A stretch of 64,000 nucleotides of DNA from Clostridium zeae. Lineage in GTDB: Bacteria; Bacillota; Clostridia; Clostridiales; Clostridiaceae. The first letter of the stretch is position 1; each line of letters opens with the position of its first letter. Below, in pieces: positions 56,981 through 64,000 of the stretch. The notes beneath the pieces are model-generated. The model saw only the letters and a list, made by a program, of their open reading frames with translations. It did no database searches and was not told where the DNA came from. Position numbers and translations under genes: made by a program. Where the stretch lies: the NCBI RefSeq assembly GCF_017312485.1, contig NZ_BMBA01000003.1, positions 6,921 through 70,920 on the forward strand, written 5' to 3'.

Positions 56981-59209
56981 TTATCTAATAATTTTCCAAA
57001 CACCTTTATCTATATATTTTTTAGGATCTATTGCGTTTACCACTTCATCAGAGTAAGTAATCTCACTAGATGCCTCTTTTATTTGATCTGACACAGTATC
57101 TGTAGAATCAAATAAACCATTAAACTTACTGCTGTACTTAGGATCAATAATAGTTTGTTGAATATAATCTGCATCATAAGTAATATGTGTATTTCCCTGT
57201 CCACTTAAAGAATTATCCACATTCACACTCTTCTTGCTTATAATAGTTCCTGTAAAATTAACATCTCCAGACAAATACACATCACCTGCAGTTACTATTA
57301 TTCCTTTAATATCAGATTTATTTATTACAATATCGCTAGAAGTATTACCGACATTATAACTTCCATTTTTTACAAAGATCTTTTTAGAAGGATCTGAATT
57401 TATGATAACAGTGTTGGGATCACTATTTGAAGAGATATAATCTTTATCAGCTGTTAGTTTTACTTCTAAATCTACAGTTTTAATTACCTTACCTTTAGTA
57501 TATGCATTGATTATTTCATCTTCATCAAGATTTGAATTACCCATTTCATAAACTTTTCTTGCAAATTCTTTTTGTTTTTTCACTACATCTGCTGTATTTT
57601 CCGGCTTAAAAGTTGAGTTATATAGTTTTCCTCGACTTATATATGCTCCTATACTTTTAGTTCCTCCGTTTTCAGGTAATTGAATTTGTTTAGTAATATT
57701 AACACTCTCACCATTACTAATTTTCGTATTGTAATAATCGTAGAAATGTGCGCTTTTATCAAATACCGTTATCTTATCCTTATCAATCAATTGTAGCGGA
57801 GGATAATATGAGTAATAATAGCCACTATTTTCCTCCCTAGGTAGCATGGTAGTATATGCGTTATAATATCCTTTTACAGCCACAGACTCTCCAGTCTGAT
57901 AACTGCCATTTACCCCACTTGTATTTATATAAGCAGTACCCATAATATAAGCTTCACCATTAACTAATATTGAGGATGAATCATCATTTGAATTTACAAT
58001 AATACTACTAGATGATCTCTCTTTCGCAGCAAGCTTATCAGCTGAATGCAAGATATCACTATTATCTGAAATATCACTTATTGCATATAACCCATTATTT
58101 ATTGTCACTGTACTGTTGGTAGAATTTATAGCTAAATCATTATCCAATACCGCATAACTTATTTGAAGATTATTCGAATTAGAGGTATTTCCTTCTGTAT
58201 TACCAACATAAATGTTATTTGCATAAAGATTAGGTATATTTGAAGTTGCATTATTTATCAAATTTAATGTTTTAGAAGTTACTACTTCTCCATTAAGCCG
58301 TGCCGTAGAATTATCTATACTTATACCGCCTTTATATTTATAGTAAGCAATTGATCCAACACTCTCATAATCATTTCCTTTAATAAATATTTGACCATTT
58401 ACTATAAAATCCCCAGTATTTTTTACATTCAAATCTCCGTCAGCTGCTATAGCTCTTTGAATGACTGGATTAACGCCAACAGCAGCTTTGTTAGTTTTTA
58501 AGCCGTATCCACCTAAATACTTAGGAGTAATCTTATAATTAGCCTCTATTTGCCTTTGATGATTTCCTGTATTAGAGTCTTCTTCATAACTAGAAATTAT
58601 CTTTAAAGAAAATTTAGTTGGATTAGTATCATTTTGTGCATTGGTATCATCTATTCCTTTTACCTCTGCTGTAAAATCTGGATTTTTATTTTCTGTAAAA
58701 GTTACAGCTGTATATTTATCTACTGTTGCCGAATAATTATTTATATATACCTTATGTTCCAAGCAATATCTCAATTCATTTCTTATTACATTGTTAAAAG
58801 CTTCTAAAAACTTATTGTCTAACACCTTTTTTACTTCATCTACATTTATAGAATAATCATCTTTTAAGAGTCTGCTTTTTCTCTCATTATCAGTTCTTGG
58901 ATAATCACAAACATTACTGCTCTGCATTTTCACTTTTTCGCTAGCTATCTGTCCATTCAATTGGTTACTTATAAAGTTACTTACGCTATCATTTCCAGCT
59001 CTTGATGATTGCTCCACTACCTTTCCTGTGATAGCATAAGCAATATCCAAGCCTGACTCAGTAGAATATAAATTCTCAATTCTTTTGCTTTCAATTATCC
59101 TTGATTTATAGCTTGAGGTTGTCAACGCTAAAACAGAAACTCCCACAGTAGTTAATATTGCAAATATAGCTACTACAGTTATTAATGTACTGCCTTTTTT
59201 CTTTTTCAT
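56981..59209 (-). CDS. Large PilX/GspK-like minor pilin
   Basis: 742 residues. I start at MKKKKGSTLI (59209) because GGGAGGA lies seven bases upstream; the frame reaches 59230. Prepilin-type N-terminus KKKKG/STLITVVAIFAILTTVG, but +5 is Thr instead of Glu. This is the mark of GspK/PilX subunits that cap the fibre. SRIIESKRIENLYSTESGLDIA is the PilX helix. The head is very large, with Asn/Ser-rich repeated strands (GDLNVKNTGDFIVNGQIF, GDVYLSGDVNFTGTIIS) that look like a beta-helix. Predicted tip subunit. Confidence 0.82.
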   Translation of the reverse strand: MKKKKGSTLITVVAIFAILTTVGVSVLALTTSSYKSRIIESKRIENLYSTESGLDIAYAITGKVVEQSSRAGNDSVSNFISNQLNGQIASEKVKMQSSNVCDYPRTDNERKSRLLKDDYSINVDEVKKVLDNKFLEAFNNVIRNELRYCLEHKVYINNYSATVDKYTAVTFTENKNPDFTAEVKGIDDTNAQNDTNPTKFSLKIISSYEEDSNTGNHQRQIEANYKITPKYLGGYGLKTNKAAVGVNPVIQRAIAADGDLNVKNTGDFIVNGQIFIKGNDYESVGSIAYYKYKGGISIDNSTARLNGEVVTSKTLNLINNATSNIPNLYANNIYVGNTEGNTSNSNNLQISYAVLDNDLAINSTNSTVTINNGLYAISDISDNSDILHSADKLAAKERSSSSIIVNSNDDSSSILVNGEAYIMGTAYINTSGVNGSYQTGESVAVKGYYNAYTTMLPREENSGYYYSYYPPLQLIDKDKITVFDKSAHFYDYYNTKISNGESVNITKQIQLPENGGTKSIGAYISRGKLYNSTFKPENTADVVKKQKEFARKVYEMGNSNLDEDEIINAYTKGKVIKTVDLEVKLTADKDYISSNSDPNTVIINSDPSKKIFVKNGSYNVGNTSSDIVINKSDIKGIIVTAGDVYLSGDVNFTGTIISKKSVNVDNSLSGQGNTHITYDADYIQQTIIDPKYSSKFNGLFDSTDTVSDQIKEASSEITYSDEVVNAIDPKKYIDKGVWKIIR

Positions 59210-59226
59210 TGAACAAATTCCTCCCA

Positions 59227-60093
59227 TCACTTAGCTATATTTGAATTTACCGAATAAATTAAATCATTGTGTTTAAAAATCTCTACTTTAGCATCATAAT
59301 TTTTACTAAACGTGTCTGCATTACCTTCTGATGCATTGTAAAAGCTAACTAGACCGCCTTCATTAACACTAGAATATTTTATAGTGCGACTATTATCTTC
59401 TCTAAACACTCTATCAATAGGAACTGTAACGTAAACTTTTAATTCACTTGTAAGTCCATTAGTTACATGTATATTAAAGTTACTGCCGCTTTCATATAAA
59501 TCACTAAATTTTACATTTATCTTATTTGTGAATGTATTTTTTGTTATGGTAAATATATTATTAGTAGTAGTGTTATTAAAAGTCAAATTATACTGAGTGA
59601 CACCTCCACTTACGGAACTATTTACTGTTATATACAAATCATTTTTATTATTTGATATTGTTTTAACTGTACCATCAAGTGTAAAGGTTCTGTTGTCGTC
59701 ATCTCTACTAACTTCAACTTTTTCATCATACGAAGTGCTAGTATCATTGTTATTATAACTTACGTCTTGATTTTTTCTATTAATAGTTACATCGACTCTA
59801 TAATCTCCCAAATTTAAACTTCCTGCAGTGCCTAAAGCATTGATTAATAATGGGTTAGAACTATCATTATTTAAAACTATTGTAGCATTTTCAAAAGAAC
59901 CAATACTCTTTAATCCATCCAATACTTGCTGTGATAAATAAACAGCTTGTTGCTTGTCTTCACCATTCTTATTTATTTTTACCGATGTCAAAATCATATT
60001 TCCTATTGGAACAATCATAATACCTATTATTGCTATACTTATGATTACCTCTAATAGAGTCATACCTTTTTTCTTTTTCGATTTAATACTCAT
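59227..60093 (-). CDS. Type IV minor pilin (PilV/GspI-like)
   Basis: 288 residues. ATG at 60093 follows GAGGTG by six bases; the frame starts at 60102. Prepilin signal KKKKG/MTLLEVIISIAIIGIMIV with Glu at +5. The AVYLSQQVLDGLK helix is typical of GspI/PilV. A beta-rich head follows. With the two downstream pilin genes it should form the I-J-K-type tip complex. Confidence 0.85.
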   Translation of the reverse strand: MSIKSKKKKGMTLLEVIISIAIIGIMIVPIGNMILTSVKINKNGEDKQQAVYLSQQVLDGLKSIGSFENATIVLNNDSSNPLLINALGTAGSLNLGDYRVDVTINRKNQDVSYNNNDTSTSYDEKVEVSRDDDNRTFTLDGTVKTISNNKNDLYITVNSSVSGGVTQYNLTFNNTTTNNIFTITKNTFTNKINVKFSDLYESGSNFNIHVTNGLTSELKVYVTVPIDRVFREDNSRTIKYSSVNEGGLVSFYNASEGNADTFSKNYDAKVEIFKHNDLIYSVNSNIAK

Positions 60094-60104
60094 AAGCATC
60101 ACCT

Positions 60105-61358
60105 CTAATTTTTGGTGACATTTACTGCTTTTCCTTCACCAGTAATCTTTATTCTCGGATTAGCGCCATCATCACCACTTATAGCAACTGAAATAACTTT
60201 ATCAGTGTTATTGATAATCTTCATATTTACACCAGATTTATCACCCACACCCTGTCTAGGCGTTGAGAAAATTTCAAATTTAATATCTCCTGCATTAGGC
60301 TTAAACTCTACCCCATTAGAATCATACTGAAGAGGATAACTATTTTTACTTGTCTTATATTTATAATAGTAACTACCATTTTTGTCCTTAGTAACTACCA
60401 TTTCTATATTTTCAATACCTGGGTTATCAGCATAAAGATAACTTGTCCTGCTTTGATCATTGTCTCTACCAATTATAACTGTAGGTAAATCAGAACTAAT
60501 AGGCTTTGAAACCATTGAAAAATCATTCTTTACTTCTTGTGGCTTAGCTGCATCTTCTATGGTTGAAGCCAAGGTAAGTTGACCTCCGCCAAAAGGTGTA
60601 TCTTTTCCATATTTATTTGTTAAAAGCCATTTTGAATAATCACTATCTTCATCTCCAACCTTAGGAACTGCATAAAATTCTAAAGTTAAAGTTCCAGTTA
60701 TACCAGTTTGAGTACTTTGAGCCATAGATAGATTAGATAATACTATTCTTTTGATTCTTTCTTCTATGTTTTTTATAAAGGTAGTTAAGTTTTGATAGCT
60801 TCCTCTAAAGTTTAACGTAACCTTCATTTGCTCGGCAGTATTTCCACCACCATCTTTTGCTTGAACAGCTTGTCCATTATTTTGTTGAGTTACCTGTGTG
60901 CCACTATTATTTGTCTTATTGTTATTATTGCTAGTACTGTTGTTGTATTGATCTGCTAAACCTTGAAGTGACGAAGAAGGTAACGGCTGGTAAGTACTCT
61001 TTTTACCTTCTACTCCTTGAACTTGTATATTTGAAAAGCTTATATTACCCTTTAAATTAGCTCCTTTAAGAAGATCATCTAATTCTAATATTAGTTTTTC
61101 TTGAATAAGCTCAGGATAAATATTTTTTGATTTATCTATGATTTTTGCATTTAATATCTTTAAATCTGCTTCTTTTTTATCTAAGGAGTTTATTGTGTTC
61201 ATTATTGTGTTATATTTTGTTTCAGCTGCAGCTCTTTGAGTCTTTAGCCCAGCTATTTTCTCTACTTGTTTTGTATAAACGAATTGATAGTAGCCCACAA
61301 CTACCAGAACCGCTAGCAGAATACCTAGTAAATATTTTTCTCTTTCACTTATCTTCAT
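60105..61358 (-). CDS. pilO: Pilus inner-membrane protein PilO-like
   Basis: 417 residues: cytosolic start, one span (9-27), coiled coil (30-80), then a ferredoxin-like domain (VTLNFRGSYQNLTTFIKNIEERIKRI, the PilO pattern). A Asn/Gln/Thr-rich linker (140-175) interrupts it. A C-terminal domain of some 180 residues is longer than in Gram-negative PilO. It overlaps pilN by four bases. It aligns the pilus platform with PilM and PilN. Confidence 0.85.
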   Translation of the reverse strand: MKISEREKYLLGILLAVLVVVGYYQFVYTKQVEKIAGLKTQRAAAETKYNTIMNTINSLDKKEADLKILNAKIIDKSKNIYPELIQEKLILELDDLLKGANLKGNISFSNIQVQGVEGKKSTYQPLPSSSLQGLADQYNNSTSNNNNKTNNSGTQVTQQNNGQAVQAKDGGGNTAEQMKVTLNFRGSYQNLTTFIKNIEERIKRIVLSNLSMAQSTQTGITGTLTLEFYAVPKVGDEDSDYSKWLLTNKYGKDTPFGGGQLTLASTIEDAAKPQEVKNDFSMVSKPISSDLPTVIIGRDNDQSRTSYLYADNPGIENIEMVVTKDKNGSYYYKYKTSKNSYPLQYDSNGVEFKPNAGDIKFEIFSTPRQGVGDKSGVNMKIINNTDKVISVAISGDDGANPRIKITGEGKAVNVTKN

Positions 61359-61918
61359 TTCACATCAACATCCTTTAATGTACATTTTAAGTCAAAGGTA
61401 TAATTCCCATCATTAGAATCATCTCCGCTTATATTTCCTATTTGGGCATCTGCTATTATATCTAGGACTTTCATATTGTGTTGAACTTCACCAATAGCTG
61501 TTCTTGTTTTAGAAACTCCTTGTATACTAAGACTACTTCCATCAACAGTTATACTCTTAAAATAAACATCTGCTGGAAGTGTAGAATTGATTTTATTAAG
61601 CAGACTTGATGATATAGTATTTCTGCTGTTTATACCTTCGTTAATCTTAGTAAGACCATCATCATATTTATTAAGTACATCTATTTTCTTGTTAACTTCT
61701 TCAGCTTTTTTTACCTTATCTTGCACCTTTGGAGAATTTATAGAGCTTTGAAACTTGTCTATATCTCTATTAAGCATATAAACATTTATACTGTTCCATA
61801 CAAAAGTTCCTACAATAAATAATAAAACTACTGCTGAAACTGTATAAATATATATCTTCTTATTTACTACCTGCTTTTGCTTCCCTTGATAAGGGGCGAA
61901 AAAATTAAAATCATTCAT
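61355..61918 (-). CDS. pilN: Pilus inner-membrane protein PilN
   Basis: About 187 residues. The start MNDFNFFAPYQ (61918) is eight bases after GGGGG; an ATG two codons earlier is also in frame. The NFFAPY segment is the PilM-binding motif (INLLP-like). One span (about 20-41), a coiled coil, then a small ferredoxin-like domain (VYFKSITVDGSSLSIQGVSKT). Gene order pilM-pilN-pilO and the four-base overlap with pilO confirm the identity. Confidence 0.87.
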   Translation of the reverse strand: MNDFNFFAPYQGKQKQVVNKKIYIYTVSAVVLLFIVGTFVWNSINVYMLNRDIDKFQSSINSPKVQDKVKKAEEVNKKIDVLNKYDDGLTKINEGINSRNTISSSLLNKINSTLPADVYFKSITVDGSSLSIQGVSKTRTAIGEVQHNMKVLDIIADAQIGNISGDDSNDGNYTFDLKCTLKDVDVK

Positions 61919-61931
61919 ACTCATATCCCCC

Positions 61932-63083
61932 TTACAGTCTTATTATAGAACCAATTGCATTAAGGTATTGTTCTATAGTCTCAGTGGCTATTTTTAAATT
62001 TAGATTTACATTATCCATGGTTCTAACCTTTGAAGTAGGTATTGAAAATCTATTAAATATATATCTTTCTACTCCTTTTAAGTTAGAACTTCCTCCATAT
62101 AAGAATATCTTATCTATACTATTTCCAACCTTTTTGTTTCTGTAGAATTGAATTATTCTTTCGAGTTCCATACTCCATTCATTTACTACATCTCTTATTA
62201 TTCTATTAGAAGAATCCTCATTATCACTTGAAATTGATAAATCACCTTTGTTTTTCTTTATCTCTTCAGCAGCCTCTAAAGATATTCCCATTGCTCTACT
62301 AAGTGCTCCATCAATATTGGCTCCACCAGACTTTATAATTCTAGTAAATTCAAACTTACCATCCTTGTATATACTTACACTAAGAGTACTTGCCCCCATA
62401 TCTATAAAAGCTAAAGTCTCTTCTGTGCCATAAGCTTCATCATTTACTTTATTACTGTAGTTTACAAGTTTGTTTAAGGAGTTATAAGATATATCTAAAG
62501 CTAAAGGTTTTAAATTTGAGTTAGTTAAAAGCTTATAATACTTCATAGCTAATTTTTCTGGATATGTAATAACTAAAGTCTTAAACTTAAGCTTTGATTC
62601 CACTTGAAATCTATCCAGTATACTTTGCTGTATCACATAATCATCCATGTTTATAGGAAGATACTGCTGGATTTCATACTTAACCACTGTACTAAGTTCA
62701 TCCTCTTGTACAGCAGGTATAACAACTTCTCTATTAATTACACTAGTAGAGTTATTTGTACAAATGGCCTCTTTTATATTGATTTTGTTATTATTAAGAA
62801 GCTGCTCTAAAAAAACAGTCATAACTTCTTGATTTAATATATTTCCATCTCCAACCGCATCTACAGGAGTTTTAGCCGTGATAAGTCTTTCTATCTCTAA
62901 TTGATCTTTATAGTACTTACCAACTACTACCTTAGTAGTGTCACTTCCAAAATCAAAAGAAACTACTTTTCTATTCAGTTCTTTCTTTTTAATCGGTTTC
63001 TTTTCAATAGGTTTATTTCTTATTTTATTTTTAAGATCACTTATATCTACATTCATTAAGTCTTTTACTTTACTGAAATCCAT
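61932..63083 (-). CDS. pilM: Pilus assembly ATPase-fold protein PilM
   Basis: 383 residues, FtsA/actin-like fold, cytosolic. Phosphate-binding VVSFDFGSDTTKVVVGKY, TAKTPVDAVGDGNIL, ATP-site FIDMGASTLSVSIY and FLYGGSSNLKG are the family motifs. A Lys-rich extension of about 35 residues precedes the fold. It recruits PilN at the membrane. ATG follows CGGAGG. Confidence 0.92.
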   Translation of the reverse strand: MDFSKVKDLMNVDISDLKNKIRNKPIEKKPIKKKELNRKVVSFDFGSDTTKVVVGKYYKDQLEIERLITAKTPVDAVGDGNILNQEVMTVFLEQLLNNNKINIKEAICTNNSTSVINREVVIPAVQEDELSTVVKYEIQQYLPINMDDYVIQQSILDRFQVESKLKFKTLVITYPEKLAMKYYKLLTNSNLKPLALDISYNSLNKLVNYSNKVNDEAYGTEETLAFIDMGASTLSVSIYKDGKFEFTRIIKSGGANIDGALSRAMGISLEAAEEIKKNKGDLSISSDNEDSSNRIIRDVVNEWSMELERIIQFYRNKKVGNSIDKIFLYGGSSNLKGVERYIFNRFSIPTSKVRTMDNVNLNLKIATETIEQYLNAIGSIIRL

Positions 63084-63249
63084 TTACTTGAACCTCCGAT
63101 TTTCTGTTTTAGTTTTGCTACTCATATCTATATTTTAATAAAATATGTTTCTCATTGAGTTCAATTTAACTTTAGTTTATATATACTTAAAACTGTATGT
63201 ATATTGGGTTTTAGGCATATATAAGCTAAGTTATGAATAGATATAGTTT

Positions 63250-63283
63250 AAAGTGTAAAGTTATGAAGATAACTTTACACTTT
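63250..63283. terminator. Hairpin between pilA and pilM
   Basis: A 15-base perfect inverted repeat, AAAGTGTAAAGTTAT and complement, with a four-base loop. On the minus strand the tail is TTTAAAC, so it probably attenuates. This would let pilin message exceed that of the assembly genes. Confidence 0.7.
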
Positions 63284-63308
63284 ATATTAATACTATTAAA
63301 TAATTGTA

Positions 63309-63743
63309 TTATGGAGTTGTTATAGTATCTGTTTTAGCAGTTCCACTAGTAGTCAAAACTTCAACTTCTCCAGTTTTACTAACCCAAATTGTATAACCTG
63401 TTGCGCCATCTTCTTGAGGCTTTTTAACTGTGCTTAATGTATCAGAAAGTGATGAATCAGAAAATGTAAGAGTTCCACTTGGGAAAGTTATAGTAATTAC
63501 TTTAGTTGTTGTTTGAGCCGGATCAACAGTTATGCTACCATCAGCAATCTTAGTTAAAACAGTCCTCTTAATTGTTTCACAACTTTGTACATCAGCCTTA
63601 TATTTGGAATCATTTCTAACCTTCGCAAAGTTAGGTATAGCGATCGCTGCAATAATTGCTATTATAGCTATAACTATAATAAGTTCAATTAAAGTAAATC
63701 CTTTCTTTTTCTTGTTTAGTCTCGTATTTAATACGTTTGACAT
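63309..63743 (-). CDS. pilA: Major type IV pilin
   Basis: 144 residues. Prepilin leader [39 protein letters not shown] with Glu at +5. The leader of 15 residues is cut after Gly15. The helix runs on through [19 protein letters not shown], followed by a small beta head ending in Thr-rich residues. Small size, highly regular N-terminus and the hairpin behind it point to the main fibre subunit. A GAGG-type ribosome site precedes ATG. Confidence 0.92.
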   Translation of the reverse strand: MSNVLNTRLNKKKKGFTLIELIIVIAIIAIIAAIAIPNFAKVRNDSKYKADVQSCETIKRTVLTKIADGSITVDPAQTTTKVITITFPSGTLTFSDSSLSDTLSTVKKPQEDGATGYTIWVSKTGEVEVLTTSGTAKTDTITTP

Positions 63744-63784
63744 AAATTATTCCTCCTTGAATCTTTTATTATATATTTTAGCCA

Positions 63785-64000
63785 CTACATATTGTTATAC
63801 ATAGTAAACATTGGCATCATTATCGATATTACGATAAACCCAACTATCCCACCCATCACTATTAAAAGTAAAGGTTCTATCAAAGCCGTGGTCGTTTGTA
63901 TAGTTGTTTCTACTTCTTCATCATAAAAATCAGCAGTTTTATTTAAGATTTCATCCAATGACCCCGACTCTTCTCCTATTTTTATCATAGAAGCCAGCAT
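63785..64000 (-). CDS. pilC: Pilus platform protein PilC/GspF, C-terminal part (cut by window edge)
   Basis: The last 71 residues of an inner-membrane platform protein. MLASMIKIGEESGSLDEILNKTADFYDEEVE is the second GspF domain signature, and LIEPLLLIVMGGIVGFIVISIMMPMF is the last span. The 5' part lies beyond the window. pilB, pilT and pilD are expected further on. Confidence 0.92.
   Translation of the reverse strand: MLASMIKIGEESGSLDEILNKTADFYDEEVETTIQTTTALIEPLLLIVMGGIVGFIVISIMMPMFTMYNNM

Noticed and set aside
60105-61358. PilO as a fusion with a second protein
   Set aside because: The extra C-terminal domain is in the same frame, and longer PilO-like proteins are usual in Gram-positive pilus operons. 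No junction signal is visible.

Overview
The window looks like chromosomal DNA of a low-GC, spore-former-type Firmicute, most likely a Clostridium in the strict sense. It is strongly AT-rich, has GGAGG-type ribosome binding sites, many T-tailed hairpin terminators, clostridial-type LigA, PcrA, Pgi and GuaAB, and a Gram-positive type IV pilus operon. The species cannot be fixed from sequence alone.

Layout. 1-900: minus-strand tRNA cluster (nine complete genes plus a cut one at the window edge) with two consensus promoters. 1.0-3.9 kb: housekeeping operon AIR-synthase-like protein, rph, rdgB, phosphodiesterase. 4.0-8.5 kb: an unrecognised 499-residue helical protein, an orphan peptide-binding lipoprotein and small unknown genes. 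8.5-13.2 kb: ligA and pcrA. 13.2-14.1 kb: a long gap holding a convincing promoter-hairpin-terminator unit that may be a small RNA. 14.1-20.8 kb: RsuA-type pseudouridine synthase, lytic transglycosylase, a seven-repeat Y_Y_Y-type protein, YqxD-like protein and pgi, with a palindromic repeat element between the last two. 21.5-25.4 kb: oppBCDF without a binding protein. 26.5-31.5 kb: three polysaccharide enzymes (GH8, GH43 arabinanase, PL7-type lyase). 31.8-47.2 kb: a beta-1,3-glucan system. It comprises a membrane-anchored binding protein plus YesM/YesN two-component pair, a sugar ABC transporter without ATPase, and three enzymes (GH94 phosphorylase, GH16 laminarinase-type, second GH94 phosphorylase). 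47.7-48.9 kb: a class V aminotransferase with unusual codon use. 49.0-52.6 kb: guaA and guaB, the latter under a guanine riboswitch. 52.9-64.0 kb: type IV pilus operon pilC-pilA-pilM-pilN-pilO-minor pilins, followed by a large DUF5057-like surface protein.

How the genes work together. The glucan cluster reads as one programme: GH16 cuts beta-1,3-glucan outside the cell, the ABC transporter imports oligosaccharides, and the two phosphorylases cleave them with phosphate to give glucose 1-phosphate. The YesM/YesN pair with its anchored binding protein probably senses the substrate. The pilus genes supply a machine for adhesion or motility, with a predicted minor-pilin tip complex.

Main discovery. 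The last 41 bases of guaA and its terminator are present a second time, decayed, at 31712-31800. They lie in direct orientation exactly 17,269 bp from the intact copy at 48981-49069. The copies bracket the whole glucan cluster and the aminotransferase. This is the footprint expected of a genomic island that integrated into the 3' end of guaA and then lost its integrase. Other points for a second look are the small-RNA candidate at about 13913-14002, a dispersed palindromic repeat family, and a PL7-type lyase whose QIH motif reads QIF.
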